Part shown: piece after piece, positions 1 to 5,556 of the stretch | How positions within the stretch are numbered: the first letter of the stretch is position 1 | How the letters are laid out: each line of letters opens with the position of its first letter | From: an uncultured Clostridia bacterium | GTDB taxonomy: Bacteria > Bacillota > Clostridia > HGM11514 | NCBI GenBank assembly: GCA_934464705.1 | Contig: CAKSKB010000036.1 | Coordinates: 1 to 5,852 of the forward strand | Direction: 5' to 3' | DNA: 5,852 nucleotides | Notes under the pieces: model-generated | Databases searched by the model: none | The model's input: only the letters and a program-made list of their open reading frames with translations | Told to the model about the DNA's origin: nothing | Made by a program: the position numbers and the translations under genes

Positions 1-925
1 CAGCAAACATAGGTGTTGAGAGATATCTGTCACCGGTATCAGGAAGAAGCGCTACAATAATTTTCCCCTTATTTTCGGGGCGTTTTGCAAGTTCCGAAGC
101 TGCAAAAACAGCCGCACCTGATGAAATTCCGACAAGCAGACCTTCCTTTCTCGCAAGCGCTCTGCCTGTTTTAAAAGCGTCCTCATTTTCAACCGCAATA
201 ATTTCATCGTAAATCTTGGTATTGAGCGTATCGGGAACAAATCCTGCGCCGATACCCTGGATTTTATGCGGTCCCGGGGTGCCCTTTGAAAGCACCGGAG
301 AACCCGCCGGCTCAACCGCAACAATCTTCACATTCGGGTTTTTGGATTTGAGGTACTCCCCAACGCCGGAAACCGTTCCGCCCGTACCTACACCGGCAAC
401 GAATATATCGACCTTGCCGTCAGTATCGTTCCAAATTTCAGGACCCGTTGTCTTTTTGTGCGTTTCCGGATTCGCCATGTTCGTAAACTGACTGGGTATA
501 AATCCGCCCGGTGTGCTTTCTTTCAGTTCGTTAGCCTTTTCGATTGCGCCCTTCATTCCCTTCGCACCGTCTGTCAAAACCAGTTCTGCGCCATACGCTT
601 TAAGAAGATTTCTGCGCTCAACGCTCATAGTTTCGGGCATTGTGAGAATGATTTTATACCCTCTTGAAGCAGCTACGGCAGCAAGCCCTATACCGGTGTT
701 ACCCGATGTAGGCTCTATTATTACAGAACCGGGCTTCAAAAAGCCCTTGCTTTCCGCATCGTCAATCATGGCTCTTGCGATTCTGTCCTTAACGCTGCCT
801 GCCGGATTGAAATATTCCAGCTTGCCGTAAACATCGGCTTCAAGCCCGTTTTCCTTTATGTAGTTGTTTAATTTCAAAAGCGGTGTGCCGCCGATTAAGT
901 CTGTGATTTTTTCGTATACTTTCAT
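1..925 (-). CDS. cysK: Cysteine synthase A (O-acetylserine sulfhydrylase), 3' end cut by window edge
   Basis: Pyridoxal-phosphate enzyme of the cytoplasm that makes L-cysteine and acetate from O-acetylserine and sulfide, the last step of cysteine biosynthesis. The frame is open for 308 codons from ATG at 925-923 to the window edge with no stop, so only the last few residues should be missing (the family is about 305-315 aa). Visible motifs: N-terminal IGGTPLL (11-17); NPAGSVKDR (40-48) with the PLP Schiff-base lysine at K46; the substrate loop TSGNTG (73-78); the phosphate-binding glycine loop GVGTGGT (178-184); and GISSGAA (266-272), whose serine contacts the PLP ring nitrogen in this family. 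The start is supported by AAGGAG at 935-940, nine bases upstream. It is transcribed divergently from a LysR-type regulator and preceded by a leader carrying an 11-codon upstream ORF. No frameshift was seen. CysM is less likely given the overall match to CysK. Confidence 0.96.
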   Translation of the reverse strand, partial: MKVYEKITDLIGGTPLLKLNNYIKENGLEADVYGKLEYFNPAGSVKDRIARAMIDDAESKGFLKPGSVIIEPTSGNTGIGLAAVAASRGYKIILTMPETMSVERRNLLKAYGAELVLTDGAKGMKGAIEKANELKESTPGGFIPSQFTNMANPETHKKTTGPEIWNDTDGKVDIFVAGVGTGGTVSGVGEYLKSKNPNVKIVAVEPAGSPVLSKGTPGPHKIQGIGAGFVPDTLNTKIYDEIIAVENEDAFKTGRALARKEGLLVGISSGAAVFAASELAKRPENKGKIIVALLPDTGDRYLSTPMFA

Positions 926-934
926 AATTACAAT

Positions 935-940
935 CTCCTT
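935..940 (-). promoter_or_regulatory. Ribosome binding site of cysK
   Basis: On the minus strand this reads AAGGAG, nine bases before the ATG at 925. It fixes the cysK start and shows that cysK has its own initiation site, separate from the upstream ORF in its leader. Confidence 0.85.
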
Positions 941-977
941 TAAATATTATAGTTTCAGTTTCCGACAAAATACAAAG

Positions 978-1013
978 TCAACATCGTGTGGTTTTCAGAT
1001 AATCGCCTTTCAT
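978..1013 (-). CDS. Putative 11-residue leader peptide ending in cysteine, upstream of cysK
   Basis: Short open frame in the cysK leader, reading MKGDYLKTTRC and then TGA. Its ribosome binding site GAGGTGA (1018-1024) is very strong and lies four bases from the ATG. The frame starts about 39 nt after the predicted cysK transcription start and stops 52 nt before the cysK ATG. The only Cys codon (TGT) is the last sense codon. By analogy with regulatory leader peptides, a ribosome slowed at this codon, or at termination when cysteinyl-tRNA is low, could change leader folding or access to the cysK start. This role is inferred. Known cysteine-responsive upstream ORFs in mycobacteria carry several Cys codons, whereas this one has a single Cys beside the stop. 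No intrinsic terminator follows it, so any control would be translational or structural rather than classical termination attenuation. It could also be a chance frame, but the ribosome binding site argues against that. Confidence 0.6.
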   Translation of the reverse strand: MKGDYLKTTRC

Positions 1014-1037
1014 AGTATCACCTCAATAAACTATATT

Positions 1038-1056
1038 ACCTATCGGTTTTATAGGT
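1038..1056. promoter_or_regulatory. Inverted-repeat operator candidate over the cysK start point
   Basis: Perfect inverted repeat ACCTAT-N7-ATAGGT. It begins three bases downstream of the cysK -10 box and covers roughly -4 to +15 of the predicted cysK transcript, a position typical of a repressor site. The inner part, CTAT-N7-ATAG, fits the T-N11-A pattern of LysR-type binding sites (T1041 and A1053), and the divergent neighbour encodes a LysR-type protein, so that protein is the first candidate to bind here. Its centre lies about 95 bp upstream of the predicted start of the regulator gene. An Rrf2/CymR-type sulfur regulator encoded elsewhere is an alternative. Most of the left arm on the minus strand would not be transcribed, so a DNA site is more likely than an RNA hairpin. 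Confidence 0.6.
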
Positions 1057-1058
1057 TT

Positions 1059-1087
1059 ATTATACCACCTTATTTCAATCTTGTCAA
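1059..1087 (-). promoter_or_regulatory. Consensus sigma-A promoter of the cysK leader
   Basis: On the minus strand a perfect -35 TTGACA (1082-1087) and a perfect -10 TATAAT (1059-1064) are separated by exactly 17 bp. The predicted start point is near 1052, giving a leader of about 127 nt before cysK. So strong a core promoter upstream of a biosynthetic gene suggests that control is by repression or within the leader rather than by activation alone. Confidence 0.88.
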
Positions 1088-1106
1088 TACCTTTTTTGAA
1101 AATTTA

Positions 1107-1135
1107 TTGACTTAAACGAAAAAAAATGTTAAAAT
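1107..1135 (+). promoter_or_regulatory. Promoter of the LysR-type regulator gene
   Basis: TTGACT (1107-1112) and TAAAAT (1130-1135) are separated by 17 bp, each differing from consensus at one position. The predicted start point is near 1142, about 24 nt before the ATG. The -35 box lies 19 bp from the -35 box of the opposed cysK promoter, so the two promoters are back to back. Confidence 0.8.
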
Positions 1136-1165
1136 TAGTGTATAAAACTGAAATGAGGAAGCAAA

Positions 1166-2083
1166 ATGACACTCCAGCAGATACTGTATGTGCTTACAAT
1201 AGCCGATAAAAATTCGATGAACAAGGCGGCGGAATCGCTCTATATTTCGCAGCCGACGCTTACAGCTGCGGTAAAGGAACTCGAAGGAGAGCTCGGAATA
1301 ATCATATTTAAGCGCACTACAAGGGGAACCGCCCTCACCCCCGACGGTGAGGAATTTATCACATATGCAAGACAGCTTTATCAGCAATACGAACTGCTTT
1401 CGGGAAGATACAAGAATCCTTCGGAAATAAAGCGCAAATTCGGTGTTTCATCGCAGCACTATTCTTTTGCGGTAAAGGCATTTGTTGAAACGGTAAAGCA
1501 GTTTGATTTGCAAAAATACGAATTTGCCATGAGAGAAGTCAAGACGGCGGATGTCATAAACGATGTTACAATGCTGAAAAGCGAAATCGGGATTTTATAC
1601 ATGAACGATTTCAATCATGATGTCATAAGCAAAATTCTGCGAGACAACTCGCTTGAATTTCATCATCTGATAGACTGCAGCGCATATGTTTATATCTGGA
1701 AAAACCACCCTCTGGCAAAAAACAAGTCGATTACATTTGAAGAACTGGCGGACTTTCCCTGCCTATCATTTGAGCAGGGCGAAAAGGGCTCGTTTTATTT
1801 TGCGGAGGAAATTCTCAGCACAAACGAATATCCGAGAACGATTAAAGCGGCAGACCGCTCAACCATGCTCAATCTTATGGTTGGGCTTAACGGATATACG
1901 CTTTGCTCCGGTATAATCTGCGAGGAACTTAACGGCAGCGATTTTATTGCCGTACCGTTTGAAAATGACGATAAAAACTCCTCAATGCACATCGGATATA
2001 TAACCAAAAACGGTATTCCGCTCTCGGAAATCGGAAAGATATATATTAATGAAATGACTAAGTATTTGCAGCCTTTGATTTAA
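1166..2083 (+). CDS. LysR-family transcriptional regulator, divergent from cysK
   Basis: A 305-residue protein of standard LysR-family length. The N-terminal winged helix-turn-helix spans about residues 1-60, with the signature A-ES-L-ISQPTLT-AVKELE-ELG (about 21-44), followed by the linker helix (about 62-90) and a periplasmic-binding-protein-like effector domain (about 92-295). The ATG at 1166 is preceded by GAGGAA (1155-1160) five bases away, and by a good promoter. It is a DNA-binding regulator acting as a dimer or tetramer with a small-molecule co-effector. The divergent arrangement with cysK and the LysR-like inverted repeat between them suggest that it controls cysK, perhaps sensing a sulfur metabolite such as O-acetylserine as CysB does; the ligand is inferred. 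Its last 26 bases overlap the 3' end of the convergent membrane-protein gene. No clear terminator follows it. The gene symbol is left blank because orthology to CysB, CmbR or YtlI cannot be decided by eye. Confidence 0.93.
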   Translation: MTLQQILYVLTIADKNSMNKAAESLYISQPTLTAAVKELEGELGIIIFKRTTRGTALTPDGEEFITYARQLYQQYELLSGRYKNPSEIKRKFGVSSQHYSFAVKAFVETVKQFDLQKYEFAMREVKTADVINDVTMLKSEIGILYMNDFNHDVISKILRDNSLEFHHLIDCSAYVYIWKNHPLAKNKSITFEELADFPCLSFEQGEKGSFYFAEEILSTNEYPRTIKAADRSTMLNLMVGLNGYTLCSGIICEELNGSDFIAVPFENDDKNSSMHIGYITKNGIPLSEIGKIYINEMTKYLQPLI

Positions 2084-3179
2084 CAAAATCTTTAAGCAGG
2101 CTGTAGGCAACCGAAAAAACAGGCACGGCAAAGAACATTCCGGCAACACCGAAAACCCTGCCGCCGAGGGTTGTTGAAATCAATACCCACACCCCCGGAA
2201 GCCCAACCGACTTGCCCACAACTCTCGGGTAAATAATATTCCCTTCAATCTGCTGAAGGCAAAGCACAAACACGATAAACCAAAGCGCCCGAACCGGCGA
2301 CTGCATAAAAATCAGAAACGCACCTACGGCGGTTCCGAAAAGCGCACCGAAAACCGGAACAAGCGCAGTAACTCCGATTGTGACCGAAGACACTGCGGCA
2401 TAAGGAAAACAGAATAATTTCATACCTATATAGCATAAAGCCCCGATAATCACACCTTCCGTAACCTGACCCGAAAGATATTTTGAAAAGACATCGGCGG
2501 ACATAGACACAAGTTTTTCAAGCGGCAGGAAGATTTTTTTCGGGAGAATGCACGAAAACAAAGCGTTTGCCTGTGCTATGAGTTTTTCCTTTCTGGCAAG
2601 CAGATACACCGAAAAGACAAGAGATATTATCATGCTCGCCACCCACGAGGCAAGTGACGCTGTCGTATCCAATACCTTTTTCCACAGAGCGTTTTTTCCG
2701 TCCGTCACATATTCGGAAATTCTTGAAAACACCGCTTCCGCATTGATTTTAACGGGCGATACACCCGGAAAAAGCTTGTGAAATCTTGAATTAACATTAT
2801 CGCACATGCCGTCAAACCTTCCGAAATACTGCGGAAGATTTTTTGAAAACTCATAAGCCGTTTCTCGGATTTTAGGAATTACAACAAACAAAACCGCAGA
2901 AAGTGCTGCCGCAACAGCTAAAAAGCTTACCGCAAGGCAAAGCGGACGGCGAAACTTATCCGGCAGTTTTTTTCTTTTCCCGTACATTCTTTCAAGCGGC
3001 ATCATAATTGAATTAACCGCAAAAGCAATGCAAAGACCTATAAAAAAAGGCATAAAAACAGAAACGGTTTTGCCGATAATGCGAAATACCGTTCCTAAAT
3101 TTATAACCATAGCCAAAAGAGCCGCCGCTGCGGCAATTATAAGTATAATTCTCCAGGTGTTTCTTTTATTCAGTTCCAT
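2058..3179 (-). CDS. AI-2E (PerM/YtvI/TqsA) family membrane protein
   Basis: Polytopic inner-membrane protein of 373 residues, within the usual 330-400 range of the AI-2E transporter family. Hydrophobic segments fall at about 10-27, two or three more between 30 and 110, a central soluble-looking region with amphipathic helices (about 115-175), and then several C-terminal membrane spans. The C-terminal block GNIIYPRVVGKSVGL (313-327) followed by a Gly-rich FGVAGMFFAVPV stretch (343-354) is diagnostic of the family. Members have been linked to AI-2 export, Na+/H+ antiport or other substrates, so the substrate here is unknown. The chosen start is ATG 3177-3179, preceded by GGTGAG three bases away; an in-frame ATG ten codons upstream (3207-3209) has no ribosome binding site. 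It converges on the LysR-type gene with a 26-bp overlap of coding 3' ends. A terminator separates it from the upstream rsmE operon, so it is probably transcribed alone. Confidence 0.88.
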   Translation of the reverse strand: MELNKRNTWRIILIIAAAAALLAMVINLGTVFRIIGKTVSVFMPFFIGLCIAFAVNSIMMPLERMYGKRKKLPDKFRRPLCLAVSFLAVAAALSAVLFVVIPKIRETAYEFSKNLPQYFGRFDGMCDNVNSRFHKLFPGVSPVKINAEAVFSRISEYVTDGKNALWKKVLDTTASLASWVASMIISLVFSVYLLARKEKLIAQANALFSCILPKKIFLPLEKLVSMSADVFSKYLSGQVTEGVIIGALCYIGMKLFCFPYAAVSSVTIGVTALVPVFGALFGTAVGAFLIFMQSPVRALWFIVFVLCLQQIEGNIIYPRVVGKSVGLPGVWVLISTTLGGRVFGVAGMFFAVPVFSVAYSLLKDFVKSKAANT

Positions 3180-3207
3180 AATCTCACCCGAAGTTATTAT
3201 TCGGAAC

Positions 3208-3236
3208 ATATGAGAAATTTATACTGATTATGTCAA
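3208..3236 (-). promoter_or_regulatory. Possible promoter of the AI-2E family gene
   Basis: On the minus strand a perfect -35 TTGACA (3231-3236) is followed, after 17 bp, by a poor -10 TCATAT (3208-3213). The -35 lies in the U-rich tail of the preceding terminator. A promoter is expected here because the terminator isolates the gene, but the -10 assignment is weak. Confidence 0.35.
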
Positions 3237-3268
3237 GAAAATAACCGCCTCAAAACTGTGAGGCGGTT
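3230..3268 (-). terminator. Intrinsic terminator of the prmA-rsmE-membrane protein operon
   Basis: Perfect 10-bp inverted repeat AACCGCCTCA (3243-3252) / TGAGGCGGTT (3259-3268) with a 6-nt loop. On the minus strand it is followed at once by the T-rich run TTATTTTCTT. It begins 17 bp after the stop of the four-TM protein gene. On the plus strand the hairpin is followed by TGATTTAG, which is not a good tail, so it works mainly leftward. Confidence 0.88.
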
Positions 3269-3285
3269 TGATTTAGATTTAATTA

Positions 3286-3795
3286 TTATTTGCTTCTTTT
3301 AGCCTTAAGGTCAGCTCTTGCGGAAGCCTTTCTGCTGATTCTTGCTTCTTTTGCTTTTTTCTTCTGCAGCGCTTCGTAGATAAATGTAGCTGCGATAAGC
3401 GCGATGTTATAAACGAGCATAGCAACTGCAATTACAATCATGACCTTTTTATAACCTGCGATGCTGCCGTTGCCTGCGAAATAAATTACAAGGCTTAAAA
3501 TTGCGGCAACGATACCGAATATTTCAAAATTGAAATAAAGTCTTGCTTTGAGGTTATCCTTATACCCCTGAACAATGCCGAGGTTGAGTTTTTTTGCCTC
3601 TTTGATACCGCAGATCATCATTACAGCTGCGAAAATAACGAAAATTGCAGCGGCTGTAACGAATGTCGGCAGAGGTTTCAAGATGTTGTTGCCGATTGCG
3701 CCGTAGAGGTAGTACATTGCAATGGCAGCCACAAAGCTGATGGACATTGTAAGCATTATCCGGTTAGTCATTCTTTCCTGTGATTTTTTGTTCAA
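3286..3795 (-). CDS. Four-TM membrane protein of unknown function, last gene of the prmA-rsmE operon
   Basis: I do not recognise this family. The protein is 169 residues with four clear hydrophobic segments (about 13-33, 44-63, 91-107 and 118-140) and a short basic stretch between spans 2 and 3. A strongly basic C-terminal tail (144-169) has about a dozen Lys/Arg and only two acidic residues. There is no cleavable signal peptide, and an even span number puts both ends on the same side, probably the cytoplasm. The tail could contact nucleic acid, ribosomes or anionic lipid (inference). The start is chosen as TTG 3793-3795 because AAGGAG (3804-3809) lies eight bases upstream. A GTG at 3802-3804 would overlap that ribosome binding site, and ATG 3769-3771 has only a weak AGGAAAG. 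It follows rsmE by 59 bp with no terminator between, and a strong terminator closes the unit. Confidence 0.75.
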   Translation of the reverse strand: MNKKSQERMTNRIMLTMSISFVAAIAMYYLYGAIGNNILKPLPTFVTAAAIFVIFAAVMMICGIKEAKKLNLGIVQGYKDNLKARLYFNFEIFGIVAAILSLVIYFAGNGSIAGYKKVMIVIAVAMLVYNIALIAATFIYEALQKKKAKEARISRKASARADLKAKRSK

Positions 3796-3816
3796 AACGA
3801 ACACTCCTTTTGTGCA

Positions 3817-3841
3817 GCAAGAGGGATATTCGCCCTGTTGC
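3817..3841 (-). other. Intercistronic hairpin between rsmE and the membrane-protein gene
   Basis: Imperfect inverted repeat GCAAGAGGG / CCCTGTTGC: nine positions, one mismatch, 7-nt loop. It lies seven bases upstream of the AAGGAG ribosome binding site of the downstream gene. On the minus strand no T-run follows, so it is not a good terminator. It may stabilise or process the operon mRNA, or tune translation of the last gene. Confidence 0.4.
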
Positions 3842-3854
3842 CTATAATAATTTT

Positions 3855-4589
3855 TTAAAAACGGTTCATATGATACATAGTGCAGGCAAGGACTGCCGCC
3901 CCGGCCGTTTCGGTACGAAGAATTCTTTTCCCGAGAGTAACCGGAATAATCCCGAGAGCCTTGGCCCTCTCGACTTCCTCCTCCGAAAATCCCCCTTCGC
4001 TGCCGATTATAATGCCGATATCGCTCGGCTCCGCATTACCGAAAGCCTCTTTAAGCCGTGTATCACGGCAAAGCTCATACGGCATAATGCAAAGCTGATG
4101 CTTTGAAGCTCTTTCAAGCATCTCATCAAAGGAAAGCACCCCGGAAACCTTCGGAATCCTGCCTCTCATGCACTGCTTGACCGCCTCATCGGCAATTTTC
4201 TGCCATCTGACCTGCTTTTTTGAAAACGATTGCTTGTCGCCTTTTACCACAACACGGGAGTTTATAAACGGCACAAAGCCGTACGCCCCCAGCTCGGTAC
4301 ATTTCTGAATAACGGTTTCCATTTTGTCGCCCTTGGGGACAGCCTGGTAAAGCGTTACACTGATATCCGGCTCACATTCGTTTTCCCGTCGCCCCAAAAT
4401 CTTAAGGGTCACTTCGCCGTCACCGACAGAGGTTATGACAGTATCATAATCAAAACCGCAGCCGTCACATACTATTATATCATCATTCTCGTTTTTTCTC
4501 AATACTTTTATCAAATGTTTTGCGTCAGAATCTGAAATTTTTATAAATTCTTCGCCTATTTCTTCCTTATTTACAAAAAATTTAGGCAT
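3855..4589 (-). CDS. rsmE: 16S rRNA (uracil(1498)-N3)-methyltransferase
   Basis: SPOUT-class enzyme that uses S-adenosylmethionine to methylate N3 of U1498 in helix 44 of 16S rRNA, in the assembled small subunit. The protein is 244 residues, the usual family length. An N-terminal PUA-like RNA-binding region (about 1-70, including HLIKVLR at 25-31) is followed by the catalytic trefoil-knot domain, with KGDKMETVIQKCTELG (86-101), RWQKIADEAVKQ (128-139), IGSEGGFS (195-202) and LGKRILRTETA (219-229), the last two forming the cofactor knot. The usual GPEGG loop reads GSEGG here. The ATG overlaps the prmA stop by 8 nt (ATGCCTAA), and AAGGTGA lies inside the prmA end, so the two genes are translationally coupled. 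The prmA-rsmE pairing is common in Firmicutes. Confidence 0.95.
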   Translation of the reverse strand: MPKFFVNKEEIGEEFIKISDSDAKHLIKVLRKNENDDIIVCDGCGFDYDTVITSVGDGEVTLKILGRRENECEPDISVTLYQAVPKGDKMETVIQKCTELGAYGFVPFINSRVVVKGDKQSFSKKQVRWQKIADEAVKQCMRGRIPKVSGVLSFDEMLERASKHQLCIMPYELCRDTRLKEAFGNAEPSDIGIIIGSEGGFSEEEVERAKALGIIPVTLGKRILRTETAGAAVLACTMYHMNRF

Positions 4590-5490
4590 TCAGTTCACCT
4601 TTTCCGAGCAGAAATGCATTCCATTCTTTTTTATGCATTGCTTTTTGAATAACAAATCCGTTTTCCGCAAAAGCATTTTTAACATCGCAGACACGGTCGT
4701 CGATAATTCCGGAGCATATAAATGTGCCGCAGTCCTCAAGGAAATCCCCGACATCACGGCAAAGAGAAATTATGACATCCGCAACAATATTGGCAACAAT
4801 AACATCGAATTTTCCGCTGACTTTATCGGTAAGGCTGCCCTCAACCGCTGTAATTTTATCGGCACCGATACCGTTAAGCCCGGCATTTTCCAAAGTAGTT
4901 TTAACCGCAAGCTCATCAATATCGACAGCCGTAACCTTTTCCGCACCCAAAACGCTTGCCGCAACAGAAAGAATTCCGCTGCCGCAGCCGACATCAAGCA
5001 CGCTTGCGCCATCGCTGACAGCCTCCTCCAGGAGTTCGATACACATTGAGGTCGTTTCGTGAGAACCTGTCCCGAACGCAGCCCCGGGGTCAAGCGTTAT
5101 AACCTTTTCGCCAGGTTTTTTGTCATAATCCTCCCATACAGGTCTTATAACAACGCTTTTGCCGATATGAAGCGGCTTATAGTATTCCTTCCAGTTGTTC
5201 GCCCAATCCTCATCGCACACCTTTTCGACCGTGAGAGTATCAAAACTTTTGCTGATTTCCGAAAGAAGCTTTTTCGATTCCTCCGTATTTTCAAGATAAA
5301 AGCTGACCCTCGGTGTAAGCGGCATGGTAAGCGACTCGTCAACATAGTCCCAGTATTTTTTGTTATTTTCCAGAAAATCCTCAAAAGCGCCGGCATCCTC
5401 AATCTGAACGGAAGATATATCCATTGCGTAAAGCCTGTCGCAGACCTCGTCGGGATTCTCGGAAACTATCACAGCTTTCAGCCAATCCAT
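4582..5490 (-). CDS. prmA: Ribosomal protein L11 methyltransferase
   Basis: Class I S-adenosylmethionine-dependent enzyme that trimethylates amino groups of ribosomal protein L11. The protein is 302 residues, near the family norm of about 290-315. An N-terminal L11-recognition domain (about 1-90) is followed by the DWANNWKEYYKP block (95-106), LDPGAAFGTGSHETT (133-147), the cofactor-binding glycine motif LDVGCGSGIL (165-174), the acidic end of strand 2 (AVDID, about 188-192), ANIVADV (233-239) and the C-terminal KKEWNAFLL (287-295). The start is ATG 5488-5490 with GGTGAT a few bases upstream. TTG at 5502 and GTG at 5499 are in frame, but the promoter predicts transcription starting near 5501, so they are unlikely. 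First gene of the operon with rsmE, which it overlaps by 8 nt. Confidence 0.95.
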   Translation of the reverse strand: MDWLKAVIVSENPDEVCDRLYAMDISSVQIEDAGAFEDFLENNKKYWDYVDESLTMPLTPRVSFYLENTEESKKLLSEISKSFDTLTVEKVCDEDWANNWKEYYKPLHIGKSVVIRPVWEDYDKKPGEKVITLDPGAAFGTGSHETTSMCIELLEEAVSDGASVLDVGCGSGILSVAASVLGAEKVTAVDIDELAVKTTLENAGLNGIGADKITAVEGSLTDKVSGKFDVIVANIVADVIISLCRDVGDFLEDCGTFICSGIIDDRVCDVKNAFAENGFVIQKAMHKKEWNAFLLGKGELNA

Positions 5491-5507
5491 GTTAATCACC
5501 AATGCAT

Positions 5508-5536
5508 ATTATACCAATTTTTTCGCCTTATGTCAA
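5508..5536 (-). promoter_or_regulatory. Consensus promoter of the prmA-rsmE operon
   Basis: On the minus strand a perfect TTGACA (5531-5536) and a perfect TATAAT (5508-5513) are 17 bp apart. The predicted start near 5501 leaves only about 11 nt before the prmA ATG, just enough for the GGTGAT ribosome binding site. No operator-like repeat was seen, so expression is probably constitutive. Confidence 0.88.
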
Positions 5537-5556
5537 TGGTTTTAGGCAAAATTGTT

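Noticed and set aside
216..830. Rightward open frames across 216-830
   Set aside because: They are antisense to cysK, whose conserved motifs run uninterrupted through the whole region on the minus strand.
951..962. Tandem AGTTTC repeat (two copies) upstream of cysK
   Set aside because: Only two 6-bp copies in A/T-rich DNA, with no third copy or symmetry to support a regulator site.
946..975. Second promoter for cysK: TATAAT (946-951) with TTGTAT (970-975) at 18 bp spacing on the minus strand
   Set aside because: The -35 matches consensus at only three positions, and the start point would fall on the cysK ribosome binding site. The A/T-rich leader makes a chance TATAAT likely, and a far better promoter lies upstream.
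926..1052. T-box or classical riboswitch or attenuator in the cysK leader
   Set aside because: The leader is only about 127 nt. No T-box AGGGUGGNACCGCG element is visible, no S-box-like core is seen, and no GC-rich hairpin with a U-tail lies before cysK.
2006..2029. Terminator for the AI-2E gene: TTCCG-CTCT-CGGAA with a T-run on the minus strand
   Set aside because: The stem is only 5 bp and the T-run starts five bases away from it, inside the LysR-type coding region; too weak to call.
3802..3804. GTG start for the four-TM membrane protein (172 aa version)
   Set aside because: The GTG overlaps the AAGGAG ribosome binding site itself; TTG at 3793-3795 has ideal spacing from it.
3842..3850. 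Internal promoter before the four-TM gene, based on TATTAT in the rsmE-distal gap
   Set aside because: No acceptable -35 hexamer is found 16-19 bp upstream, and the region is simply A/T-rich.
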